A DNA stretch of 64,000 nt from PALSA-505 sp963699015. GTDB lineage: Bacteria > Actinomycetota > Actinomycetes > Streptosporangiales > Streptosporangiaceae. Where the stretch lies: assembly GCA_963699015.1 (NCBI GenBank), contig CAVOSX010000008.1, forward strand, positions 496,001 through 560,000. The letters are read 5' to 3'. A program made the translations under genes and the position numbers. Every line of letters begins with the position of its first letter. The stretch's first letter is position 1. Positions 43,633 to 51,853 of this stretch are shown here, one piece after another. The notes under the pieces were generated by a model, which was given only the letters and a program-made list of their open reading frames with translations, searched no databases and was not told where the DNA came from.

Positions 43633-44429
43633 CCGAGCCGCGGTTCCGCACGTCGCTGGGCACCTCCGACGCGGACACGATCACCCTGCTGGGCCAGGAT
43701 CTCGCCGCCGACCTGATGGGCCAGGTCGGCTTCGGCGAGCTGGCCCTCTGGCTAGTCACCCAGCAACGGCCCGCACCTGCCCAGGTCCGGGTGTTCGAGG
43801 CCGTGCTGGTCGCGCTGGCCGACCACGGTTTCACCCCGACCGCGATCGCGGCCAGGCTCACCTACCTGAGCGCGCCCGACTCGGTACAGGGGGCGCTGGC
43901 GGCCGGCCTGCTCGGCGGCGGCTCGAGGTTCCTCGGCGTCACCGAGGACACCGGCCGGTTTCTCGCGTCGGCCCTGGCCGAGGCCGGCGCCGGCGATCAC
44001 CCGCCCGGCGACGACGCGGCCTGGGACGCCATCGCGCTCGCCGCCGTGCAGCGGGCCAGGGACGCGGGGCGCTTCGTCCCCGGCCTGGGCCACCCGGTGC
44101 ACAAGGTCACCGACCCGCGTACCCCCAGGCTGTTCGCCATCGCAGCGGAGGAGGGCCTGTTCGGCCCGCACCTGCGCCTGTTCGAGGCGATCGGCCGGGT
44201 TCACCCGCAGGTGCTCGGGCGCACGCTGCCGCTCAACGGGGCCGGCGCCTGCGGGGCGGCTCTGGCCGACCTCGGCCTGCCGGCCAGCCTGCTGCGCGGG
44301 TTCGCGCTGCTGGCACGCACCGCCGGGCTGCTCGGGCAGCTAGCCGAAGAGCAGCGCCGTTCGGTAGGCATGGACATCTACCTCACCGTGGACCGCAACG
44401 CCGAATACCAGCCCCCCGAGCCCGCCTGA
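43629..44429 (+). CDS. Citrate synthase-like (citryl-CoA lyase-type) enzyme
   Basis: The 266-residue protein is a short citrate-synthase-fold enzyme. VPGLGHPVHKVTDPRTPRLF carries the His and Asp region, and LPLNGAGACGAALADLGLP and RTAGLLGQLAEEQRRSVGMD fit the citryl-CoA lyase group. Such enzymes cleave or form hydroxyacyl-CoA compounds. Next to a CoA-transferase it suggests CoA-dependent cleavage of a ring-opened product, which is inference. ATGA overlap with the preceding gene. Confidence 0.85.
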   Translation: MTEPRFRTSLGTSDADTITLLGQDLAADLMGQVGFGELALWLVTQQRPAPAQVRVFEAVLVALADHGFTPTAIAARLTYLSAPDSVQGALAAGLLGGGSRFLGVTEDTGRFLASALAEAGAGDHPPGDDAAWDAIALAAVQRARDAGRFVPGLGHPVHKVTDPRTPRLFAIAAEEGLFGPHLRLFEAIGRVHPQVLGRTLPLNGAGACGAALADLGLPASLLRGFALLARTAGLLGQLAEEQRRSVGMDIYLTVDRNAEYQPPEPA

Positions 44430-44470
44430 ATGCGGCCCCGCCGCCCCGGTCAGCACAGTCAGGAGCCGCC

Positions 44471-45334
44471 ATGGCCACCATCGCCGCGGTCATCGCATCT
44501 ACCCATCACCCGTTCTACTACCGGGCGAGTACCTCGGCCGGCCAGGACCGGCCGCCGTTCGCCGACGAGTGGGTGGCCAAGATCGAGGCGTTCCGGCAGA
44601 CCCTCACCCGGGCCCGGCCCGACGTGCTGGTGATGGTGGGCAGCGATCACTTCCACCAGCTGTGGCTGGACAACATGCCGCAGTTCCTGATCGGCAAGGC
44701 GCCGTTCTACGACGCGAACTTCTACAACGAGGAGCGGGAGTTCGGGCTGCCCCGGATGCTGCTGGCCGGCCACGAGGAACTGTCCGGGCACCTGCTCCGC
44801 CGCGGTCTGGACGCGGGCTTCGACCTGGCGTTCAGCAACGAGCTGCGAATCGATCACAGCATCACGTGCCCGATCATCACGCTGCGGCCCGAGGCTGACC
44901 TGCCGATCGTTCCCGTCTACACCAACATCTTCGCGCCGCCGCTGCCGCAGCCCGGCCGGTTCGTCCAGCTCGGCCAGGCCATCCGGCGGCTGGTCGAGGA
45001 GTGGCCCAGCGACCAGCGGGTGGCGATCATCGGCACCGGGCACCTGTCGCTGGAGCTGGGCGGGCCCCGGCAGTTCGGGCCGCACGGGCCCGATCCCGAG
45101 TTCGACCGCAAGGCGGTGGACTGGATCGCGTCGGCCGACCTGAAATCCGCGCTGGCCGAGGTGAGCCTGGACAGCCTCTGGCTGCCGGGCAACGCCACCC
45201 ACGGCTTCATGGACTTCCTGCTGATGATGGGCGTCGCGGGGGAGAACGTGGCGGCCGACTACGCCGACTCGCTCGATCTGTTCCACACCATGGAGGCCTA
45301 CTTCACCTGGTACCCGAACGGGGTGGGCACCTGA
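44471..45334 (+). CDS. Class III extradiol dioxygenase, LigB-like catalytic subunit
   Basis: The 287-residue subunit belongs to the LigB family, which opens catecholic rings next to the hydroxyls with non-haem iron. STHHPFYY gives H12/H13 and VMVGSDHFHQLWLDN gives H60 and H62, candidate iron and catalytic residues. LRIDHSITCPIITL and IGTGHLSLELGG fit the family. A LigA-like small subunit follows directly, as in protocatechuate 4,5-dioxygenase. AGGAG before the ATG fixes the start. The natural substrate is unknown. Confidence 0.87.
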   Translation: MATIAAVIASTHHPFYYRASTSAGQDRPPFADEWVAKIEAFRQTLTRARPDVLVMVGSDHFHQLWLDNMPQFLIGKAPFYDANFYNEEREFGLPRMLLAGHEELSGHLLRRGLDAGFDLAFSNELRIDHSITCPIITLRPEADLPIVPVYTNIFAPPLPQPGRFVQLGQAIRRLVEEWPSDQRVAIIGTGHLSLELGGPRQFGPHGPDPEFDRKAVDWIASADLKSALAEVSLDSLWLPGNATHGFMDFLLMMGVAGENVAADYADSLDLFHTMEAYFTWYPNGVGT

Positions 45335-45696
45335 TGGGCAAGTACTTGATCAACAAGTTCCTCTACACCGTCGACCGCAACCCGAATCTGGTCGAGCGCT
45401 ACCGCGAGGACCCGTCAGGGACCGTTGCCTGGTGGGAGGCCGAGCAGGCCAACCTGATCCTCAACTGCCATCAGGGCGAGCGCAGCACCTGGATGGTGTT
45501 CACCGAGCCCGAGCGCGCGGCGCTGGCTGGTCACGACTACGTGGCGCTGTTCGAACTCGGCGCCCATCCGTTCCTGACCCTGACCCTGTTCATCGCGCTG
45601 TTCGAGCGCGACTACGCCGAGCCCTTGGCCTTCCAGCGCGAGTACGCCGCCCGCCTAGCCCACCACCACCTCCCCTACCCCGACATCACCACCTAG
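45334..45696 (+). CDS. LigA-like small subunit of the extradiol dioxygenase
   Basis: The 120-residue protein resembles the alpha subunit of protocatechuate 4,5-dioxygenase: KYLINKFLYTVDRNPNLVER, NLILNCHQGERSTWM, LAGHDYVALFELGAHPFLTL. In LigAB this subunit caps the active site and contributes to substrate choice. Its ATG overlaps the stop of the large subunit by one base (TGATG), so the subunits are made in step. It ends the catabolic operon. Confidence 0.85.
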   Translation: MGKYLINKFLYTVDRNPNLVERYREDPSGTVAWWEAEQANLILNCHQGERSTWMVFTEPERAALAGHDYVALFELGAHPFLTLTLFIALFERDYAEPLAFQREYAARLAHHHLPYPDITT

Positions 45697-45732
45697 CCCC
45701 GCCCCTCAGGGACCATGATCGTCTCCACTTAT

Positions 45733-45790
45733 CATGCACTACGACCACGAAATCGGTACAAAACGGGCGCATTTTCGGTCGTACTGCATG
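45733..45790. terminator. Imperfect inverted repeat between convergent operons
   Basis: Arms CATGCACTACGACCACGAAA and TTTTCGGTCGTACTGCATG pair with a few mismatches around a spacer of about 18 bases. It lies between the converging catabolic and cox operons, 37 bases after one and 38 before the end of the other, so a bidirectional terminator is likely. The long spacer is atypical, and a mobile repeat is an alternative. Confidence 0.55.
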
Positions 45791-45827
45791 CCATGTGGCT
45801 GTGGCCGGGCGCGCCTTTCGCCGGGAG

Positions 45828-46187
45828 CTAGCCGGGCGGGAAGCCGACGGAGTCGAGCAGGCGGGACCGGCGGGTGCCGGAGGCCGGCCGGGCTACCGGG
45901 GCCACCTCGGGCTCGGGCTCGCGGGGGGTGACGCCGGCCACGATGCCCTCGGCCATCCCGTACAGCAGCGGCAGCGCGCCGGCCACCACGCCGCCGGTCT
46001 CGTTGATGTGCTCGACCCCCGGGCCGATCAGCTTGGCGTGGTCCACGATGGTCCCGACGATCTCGGCACACTCTTCGAGGTTGCCGGCGATCCGGGTGAG
46101 CAGCGAGCCGACCCAGAACAGGTAGACCGCGAGCCCGGCGATCAGCAGCACGATGTCGATCACCGTCAGGACGACCAGCAGCGTCAT
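45828..46187 (-). CDS. Small membrane protein 5 of the cox operon
   Basis: The 119-residue protein has one N-terminal membrane span (LLVVLTVIDIVLLIAGLAVYL) and a helical segment (RIAGNLEECAEIVGTIVDHA). A C-terminal tail is rich in Pro, Arg and Glu. No family is recognised. Its ATG overlaps the stop of the preceding small gene as ATGA, and AAGGTGA gives a binding site. It is the last of five similar genes downstream of coxG. Confidence 0.7.
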   Translation of the reverse strand: MTLLVVLTVIDIVLLIAGLAVYLFWVGSLLTRIAGNLEECAEIVGTIVDHAKLIGPGVEHINETGGVVAGALPLLYGMAEGIVAGVTPREPEPEVAPVARPASGTRRSRLLDSVGFPPG

Positions 46188-46474
46188 GACTTCACCTTTC
46201 CGAGCACCCGGCCGAGGAACAGGTGGTGCTTGAGCCCTTCGGCGAGCACCGCCTCCACCCCGTCGGCGACCTGCGGGATGAGCGCGGTGTCGGCGGTGTT
46301 CGCCGCCGCGGCCTTGAGCGTCTCCCGCACGTCGACGACGCGGCGGTCGATGGTCTTCACCAGGGAGACAAGCAGCGTGAGCAGCGCCGCGACGGCCAGC
46401 ACCACGACGAAGCCGACGATGATCGCCCACCACCAGAGGGTTTTCTCCGTCGAGGTCAGGGCGAGGGTGTGCAT
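46184..46474 (-). CDS. Small membrane protein 4 of the cox operon
   Basis: The 96-residue protein has a short outer N-terminus, one long membrane span (WWWAIIVGFVVVLAVAALLT) and a helical cytosolic part (LVKTIDRRVVDVRETLKAAA, ADTALIPQVADGVEAVLAEG). The start follows the previous stop by one base. Unrecognised family; same layout as its neighbours. Confidence 0.7.
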   Translation of the reverse strand: MHTLALTSTEKTLWWWAIIVGFVVVLAVAALLTLLVSLVKTIDRRVVDVRETLKAAAANTADTALIPQVADGVEAVLAEGLKHHLFLGRVLGKVKS

Positions 46475-46475
46475 G

Positions 46476-46766
46476 CTAGCCTCCCAGCCTGGCGCGGCCC
46501 CGTGCCAGGCCGCCGATGATGATCGTGGCGTGCTCGATCGTGGTGCGCAGCGCCGCCAGCGGCGCCGTGTTGTGCACCGCCTGGGTCAGCGAATCGTTGA
46601 TCTTCGGCGCCTCGTTGCCGATCGACCGGGCCAGCAGCAGGATCGGCACCACCAGCGCCACCACGACCAGCACCACGACGATGCCGATGATCCAGCCCAG
46701 CCACCAGCCGAAGTAGCTGGGGTGAGCCCCGGCGGCCAGGACGAGCGCGTGTGCGTGTCCGGTCAT
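46476..46766 (-). CDS. Small membrane protein 3 of the cox operon
   Basis: The 96-residue protein has a His-containing N-terminus (MTGHAHALVLAAGAHPSYFG), one membrane span (WIIGIVVVLVVVALVVPILL) and a helix (APKINDSLTQAVHNTAPLAA). GGAGGAAT precedes the ATG. No family is recognised. The pattern of one span plus an amphipathic helix recurs in all five genes. Confidence 0.7.
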   Translation of the reverse strand: MTGHAHALVLAAGAHPSYFGWWLGWIIGIVVVLVVVALVVPILLLARSIGNEAPKINDSLTQAVHNTAPLAALRTTIEHATIIIGGLARGRARLGG

Positions 46767-46791
46767 CGGATTCCTCCTTCGCAGCGCACGC

Positions 46792-47019
46792 TCAGACCGT
46801 TTCGCAGAAGTCGCGGACGGGCTTGAGGTTGGCGTTCACCGAGGTGAGCCGCTCGGGCACCGTGCTGGTCTGCTCGGCGACGACCGCCACTCCGCCGCTC
46901 GTGGCGACGAGCGTGTTGCGGATGTGCCTGAGGTGGAAGATGACCCGGAGCAGGCCCACCGCGGTGATCGCGATGATGAGCGCGGCGACGATCAGGGTCA
47001 TCCAGGCAGCTGCTGGCAT
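46792..47019 (-). CDS. Small membrane protein 2 of the cox operon
   Basis: The 75-residue protein has one N-terminal span (WMTLIVAALIIAITAVGLLR) and a helical remainder (HLRHIRNTLVATSGGVAVVA, STVPERLTSVNANLKPVRDF). The longer frame upstream overlaps the preceding gene out of frame and is rejected; GAAAGGACA precedes the ATG at 47019. Family unrecognised. Confidence 0.68.
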   Translation of the reverse strand: MPAAAWMTLIVAALIIAITAVGLLRVIFHLRHIRNTLVATSGGVAVVAEQTSTVPERLTSVNANLKPVRDFCETV

Positions 47020-47045
47020 GGCCGTTGTCCTTTCTGCCGAGAGGC

Positions 47046-47300
47046 TCAGCCGAGAAGGCGGGCTACAGAGCCCGCGTACCGGACCGCGCCGACCTTGACT
47101 TCCTCGATGGTCTTGTCCGTCGTGGCCAGCGCCTCGGGCAGGCCGTCGAGCTCCCCGATCAGCGCCACGCCGCCGGCCAGGACGTTGTCGCTGGCCGCCC
47201 GGATCCGCTCCAGCGCGGCGAGCACCCGGTTCAGCAGCCAGATCACGACGGGAAGCACGACGACCAGCAGGATGACGTTGCCGATCCACCACAGCACCAT
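47046..47300 (-). CDS. Small membrane protein 1 of the cox operon
   Basis: The 84-residue protein has one N-terminal span (IGNVILLVVVLPVVIWLLNR) and a helix (VLAALERIRAASDNVLAGGV, DGLPEALATTDKTIEEVKVG). GGAGAGCA precedes the start. It follows coxG by 12 bases and opens the series of five small membrane proteins. No family is recognised, but the charged helix could be a docking surface. Confidence 0.7.
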   Translation of the reverse strand: MVLWWIGNVILLVVVLPVVIWLLNRVLAALERIRAASDNVLAGGVALIGELDGLPEALATTDKTIEEVKVGAVRYAGSVARLLG

Positions 47301-47312
47301 GGCTTGCTCTCC

Positions 47313-47903
47313 TCAGCTCGCGGGGGCCCGGTAGGGAAGGAAGAACCTGCGGAACACCCGGCTCAGCGCCATCACCGCCGCGCGCAGCCCCAGCGCGAGG
47401 CCGCTCGCGGAACTGGCCGCCGGCTGGCTGGCCTGCTCCGGTGACTCGCCCCGGTTGGCGGCGTCGATCCGGTGCTGCAGGTTGCGGGCGAAGTCCCGCA
47501 TCAGCACCGACGAGACGTCGCTGATCATGCCGCGGCCGTACTGCGCGGCGGCGCCGGACAGCTGGAGGTCCTGGTCCACCGCGACCTTGGTGCCGCGTCC
47601 GGCGCGGGCCAGCGTCGCGGTGACGACCATGCTGGCCTGGCCGCGGCCCCTGGCCTCGCTGCCGCTCGCGTCAACCGCGATCCGGTGCGCGGTCTCGTCG
47701 CGCTCGGTGATCTGCGCCGTGCCGCCGAACGACAACCGGACCGGCCCCATCCGGATCGCGACGCGCCCGGTGTACTTGTCGTCGCCGAGATCCTCGGTCA
47801 GCTCGGTCCCCGGCAGGCACGTGGCTACCTGCGGGATGTCGCCGAAGAACGCCCACACCTTCTCGACCGGCGCCGCTACCTCGAACTCGTTCTTGATCAG
47901 CAT
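47313..47903 (-). CDS. coxG: CoxG, SRPBCC-fold CO dehydrogenase accessory protein
   Basis: The 196-residue protein begins MLIKNEFEVAAPVEKVWAFF, followed by ATCLPGTELTEDLGDDKYTG and FGGTAQITERDETAHRIAV, the CoxG branch of the SRPBCC fold. A disordered linker leads to a hydrophobic, basic C-terminal helix (LRAAVMALSRVFRRFFLPYR) that could bind the membrane. CoxG has been reported to bind menaquinone and link CO dehydrogenase to the respiratory chain, and the tail fits. Its start overlaps the XdhC-YHS gene by seven bases. Confidence 0.88.
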   Translation of the reverse strand: MLIKNEFEVAAPVEKVWAFFGDIPQVATCLPGTELTEDLGDDKYTGRVAIRMGPVRLSFGGTAQITERDETAHRIAVDASGSEARGRGQASMVVTATLARAGRGTKVAVDQDLQLSGAAAQYGRGMISDVSSVLMRDFARNLQHRIDAANRGESPEQASQPAASSASGLALGLRAAVMALSRVFRRFFLPYRAPAS

Positions 47904-48865
47904 CGCGACTCTTTCCTCGCGTGGGCCGCGGGATCCGTCTCGAACTCCCGGCGGCAGCGGGCGGAGCAGAAGTAGTAGGTCTCGCCGTCGTGGGTCAGCG
48001 GGCGGCCGGATGAGCCGGCGCTCACGGTCATCCCGCAGACCGGGTCCACCGCCTCGGCCGCGGACTCGTCCGGCTCCCTGGCGGCCGGCGGCTGCGCGGG
48101 GGCCAGCTCCCCCGAAGTCCGTAGCTGGACGAGTTCGGCCAGGATCGCCACCGCGATCTCCTGGTGCGTGGTCCGGCCGAGGTCCAGGCCGGCCGGAACC
48201 CGTACCCGGTCGAGCTGCTCGCGGTCAAGTCCCCGTTCGGCCAGGTATCCGAGGACCGCGGCGCCGCGGCGGCGCGACCCGACCAGCCCCAGGTAGGCGG
48301 GGCGGGCCTGCACCGCCTGCTCGAGTGCCTCCTCGTCCCCGTGTCCCTGGGTGGCCACCACCACCATCGACCGCTCGTCCGCGTCGGCCGAGGTGAACTT
48401 CTCGCCTGCCACCAGCGTCGTGCGCCAGCCGAGCGCGCTGGCCATGCTGTCCAGCGCCTGGGCCATGGGCGAGCGGCCCACGATCACCAGCCGCGGCGCG
48501 GGCACCACCGGCTCGACGTACACCTCGAGCGCTCCCTCGCTCTGGCAGGAGATGGGTACCACCCTCATCCCGTCCGGCACCGCCCCGCCGAACTGCCCGG
48601 GCTCGCCGAGCAGCAGCAGCCGCGGGACGCCGCTGCTGATCACCTCGCGCGCCTCGCGCATGACGGCGGGCTCGGCGCAGGCGCCGCCGATCCAGCCGTG
48701 CAATTCACCGGCGGCGGTGATGATGGCGCGGGATCCCTGCTGGCTCGACGAAGGACCCTGCCGCCAGACCACCGTGGCCAGCGCGAACGGTTCCCCGGCC
48801 CGGGTGAGCTCGCTGGCTTGCTCCAGGACGTTCAGGTCCGGCATCGGCGGCTCCGCCTCAGTCAT
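47897..48865 (-). CDS. XdhC/CoxF-type maturation protein fused to a YHS domain
   Basis: The 322-residue protein has the XdhC N-terminal domain (FALATVVWRQGPSSSQQGSR, GWIGGACAEPAVMREA) and the Rossmann part (APRLVIVGRSPMAQALDSMA, YLGLVGSRRRGAAVLGYLAE). After an Ala/Pro linker comes a YHS domain at about 273-314 (DPVCGMTV, THDGETYYFCSARCRREFET) with C277, C300 and C304 as possible metal ligands. XdhC proteins sulfurate or protect the molybdenum cofactor. The added YHS, often a copper or heavy-metal binder, is notable beside a Cu/Mo enzyme. It starts 9 bases after coxL. Confidence 0.88.
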   Translation of the reverse strand: MTEAEPPMPDLNVLEQASELTRAGEPFALATVVWRQGPSSSQQGSRAIITAAGELHGWIGGACAEPAVMREAREVISSGVPRLLLLGEPGQFGGAVPDGMRVVPISCQSEGALEVYVEPVVPAPRLVIVGRSPMAQALDSMASALGWRTTLVAGEKFTSADADERSMVVVATQGHGDEEALEQAVQARPAYLGLVGSRRRGAAVLGYLAERGLDREQLDRVRVPAGLDLGRTTHQEIAVAILAELVQLRTSGELAPAQPPAAREPDESAAEAVDPVCGMTVSAGSSGRPLTHDGETYYFCSARCRREFETDPAAHARKESRC

Positions 48866-48874
48866 CGCGGTCCG

Positions 48875-51264
48875 CTAACCGTCCGAGCGCACTGGTGGCG
48901 CCCCCGATACGTCTCGGCGGTAGGTGATCGCTTCCCACACCCTGTCCGGCAGCAGCGGCATGTCGACGTTGCGTACCCCGGTGTCGGAGATCGCGTCCAT
49001 CACCGCGTTGACGAATGCCGCGGGGCCGCCCACGGCCGCGCATTCCCCGACGCCCTTGGCGCCGATCGGGTGGTGCGGGCACGGCGTCATGACCTCGCTG
49101 TGCAGCTCGTATCCGGGCGTCTCCCAGGCGGTCGGCAGCAGGTAGTCCATGTAGTTCGCGCCCACGCAGTTGCCCTCGGCGTCGAACGTGATGAACTGCA
49201 TGTTCGACATCGCGTAGGCCTCGGTCAGCCCGCCCATGATCTGGCCCTCGACGATCATCGGGTTGATCCGCACCCCGCAGTCGTCCACCGCGACCATGTT
49301 CGTCACGTCCCACACCCCGGTCGCCGGGTCCACCTCGACCGTGACGATGTAGCAGGCGAACGGCCAGGTCAGGTTCGGCGGGTCGTAGAACGACTGGTTC
49401 TGCAGACCCGGCTCCATGCCGTCCGGCATGTTGCTGTAGGCGGCCATCGCGCATTCCTGGATGGTCACCCCGCGGTCCGGCGCGCTGCGCACGTAGAACC
49501 GGCCGAGCTCCCACTCGACGTCCTCCTCCGACACCTCCAGCAGGTGCGCGGCCAGCCGGCGCGCCTTGGCCCGGATTTGCGCGCGGCCATGGCAACCGCG
49601 GCCCCGGCGACCGGGGTGCTGCGCGAGGCGTAGGTGCCCATTCCGAACGGCGCGGTGTCGGTGTCGCCCTCCTCGACGACGACGTCGTCGGCGGGCAGGC
49701 CGAGCTCGTGGCTGACGATCTGCGCCCACGTCGTCTCGTGCCCCTGGCCCTGGCCCCTCGCGCCGGTCCGGACGATCGCCTTGCCGGTCATGTGCACCCG
49801 GATCTCGGCCGAGTCGAACATCTTGATGCCGAGGATGTCGTACTCGCGGCTGTTCCCGGCGCCGAGCGGCTCGGTCATCGTGGAGATGCCGATGCCGAGC
49901 AGCCTGCCCCGGGCCCTGGCCTCCTCCTGCTTGCGCAGGAAGTCCTGGTAGCCCACCGCCTTGAGCCCCACGTCCAGGCACGCGGCGTACTGGCCGGAGT
50001 CGGTCAGGAAGCCGAACGGCGTGCGGTGCGGGAAGTCGTCGTCGGCGACGAAGTTGATCCGGCGGAACTCGGCCTGGTCCATGCCCAGGTCGCGCGCCGC
50101 GGCCTGCACCATCCGTTCCTGGAAGAACATCGCCTCGGTGACCCGGAACGAGCACCGGTAAGCCACGCCGCCTGGCGCCTTGTTGGTGTAGACGCCCCGG
50201 GCGAGCAGGTGGGCGACCGGGATGTCGTAGCAGGCGAACGCCGAGTGCAGCAGCCCGATCTTGAACTTGCTCGGCTGCGCGTCGGAGAAGAACGCGCCGT
50301 GGTCGGAGTCGGTGCGCATCCGCACGGCCAGGATCTTGCCGTCCGCGCGCAGCGCCATCTCGCCGTCCAGGTAGATGTCCCGGGCAAAGCCGGTGGAGAT
50401 CAGGTTGCCGGTCTTGTCCTCGATCCACTTGACCGGGCGCTCGAGCAGGATGGAGGCCAGGATCGAGCATACGTAGCCGGGGTAGACCGGCACCTTGTTG
50501 CCGAACCCGCCGCCGATGTCCGGCGAGACGATCCTGATCATGTGCTCTGGCAGCTCGGCCACCAGTGCGACCGCGGCCCGGATGATGTGCGGCGCCTGCG
50601 TGGTCATGTACACGGTGAGCTTCTCGGTGGCCCGGTTGAAATCGGCCACCGACCCGCAGCACTCGATCGGGGAGGGGTGCGAGCGGGGGTAGTGCAGCTG
50701 CAGCCGGGACACCACGTCCGCCTCGGCGAACGCGCGCTCGGTGCCCTCGGCGTCGCCGACCTCCCAGCGGAAGATCACGTTGTCGGCCTGGTTCTCCTTG
50801 TCGTCCCTGATCACCGGGGCCTCGTCGGCCAGCGCCTGGGCGGGGTTCACGATCGCCGGCAGCGGCTCGTACTCGATGTCGATCGCCTCGCACGCGTCCT
50901 TGGCGATGTACGGGTCGTCGGCTATCACGCAGGCCACTTCCTGGCCCTGGAAACGCACCTTGTCGGTGGCCAGCACGGCCTGCGTGTCGTAGGACAGCGT
51001 CGGCATCCAGGCCAGGTTGCGGGTGGCCATCATCTCCCCGGTCATCACCAGGTGCACGCCGGGGATCTGCCAGGCCCGGCTGGTGTCGATCGACTTGATC
51101 CGCGCGTGCGCCAGCGGGCTGCGCAGGATCTCCATGTGCAGCATGCCGGGCAGCACGATGTCGTCGACGTAGTTGCCCCGGCCCCGGATGAACCGGTTGT
51201 CCTCGACCCGCTTGCGGCTCGACCCGAGCCCGCCGATCTTGATCTCGTCCAGTGCCTGCGACAC
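48875..51264 (-). pseudogene. coxL: Form I CO dehydrogenase large subunit CoxL, with a single frameshift
   Basis: Joined across the shift, the protein has about 796 residues, normal for CoxL. It shows GGGFGNK at 251-257 and the form I active-site loop AYRCSFR at 368-374 with Cys371, which in the known enzyme holds copper next to molybdenum. The C-terminal part has IGAKGVGECAAVGGPAA with the conserved Glu. At 49576-49578 the frame VAMAARK breaks. Adding one A to the AAA run would restore AARKIRAKARRLAAHLLE. The rest is well conserved, so this is a very recent mutation or a sequencing error. It starts 1 base after coxS. Confidence 0.88.
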
Positions 51265-51265
51265 G

Positions 51266-51784
51266 TCAGGACTCCCCTCTGAGCTTGTCGGCGGCCCACA
51301 GCACCGATTTGACGATGTTCTGGTAGCCGGTGCACCGGCAGAGGTTGCCGGACAGCGCCCAGCGGACCTCTTCCTCGGTCGGGTCCGGGTTGCGGTCGAG
51401 CAGGGCCTTGGCCGCCAGCATCATGCCCGGCGTGCAGAACCCGCACTGCAGCCCGTGCTCCTGCTTGAAGCCCTCCTGCAGCGGGTGCAGTTCGCTCGCC
51501 GTGGCCATGCCCTCGACGGTAGTGATCTCGTGCCCGTCGGCCTGCACGGCCAGCATCGTGCAGGATTTCACCGGCGTGCCGTTGACCAGCACGGTGCAGG
51601 CGCCGCAGTTCGTGGTGTCGCAGCCCATGTGCGTGCCGGTCAGGCCGAGCCCGCGGCGGATCAGGTGCGACAGCAGCAGCCGCGGCTCGACTTCGGCGAC
51701 CGTGCGCGCGCCGTTGACCGAGATCGTGATCCGGCGCATCGGGACCTGTTCGGAGTCCTGGGCTTCCTCGCGGATGATCGTCAT
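51266..51784 (-). CDS. coxS: CO dehydrogenase small subunit CoxS (two 2Fe-2S clusters)
   Basis: The 172-residue protein passes electrons from the molybdenum site to FAD. The plant-type ferredoxin cluster is bound by C55, C60, C63 and C75 (MGCDTTNCGACTV, KSCTML). The helical-domain cluster is bound by C114, C117, C149 and C151 (CGFCTPG, LCRCTGYQNI). The N-terminus carries about 15 residues more than usual. It lies between coxM and coxL in the classical MSL order. Confidence 0.96.
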   Translation of the reverse strand: MTIIREEAQDSEQVPMRRITISVNGARTVAEVEPRLLLSHLIRRGLGLTGTHMGCDTTNCGACTVLVNGTPVKSCTMLAVQADGHEITTVEGMATASELHPLQEGFKQEHGLQCGFCTPGMMLAAKALLDRNPDPTEEEVRWALSGNLCRCTGYQNIVKSVLWAADKLRGES

Positions 51785-51853
51785 GTCAGGCTGCCCTTTC
51801 CGCCGTCTGTCCGCGCCGCCCTGGGCTCGGCAGGTGTTCCGGTAGTCGTCATG

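Noticed and set aside
48875..51264. Xanthine dehydrogenase or form II CO dehydrogenase-like large subunit
   Set aside because: The loop reads AYRCSFR (form I), not AYRGAGR as in form II, and the coxMSL-coxG context agrees.
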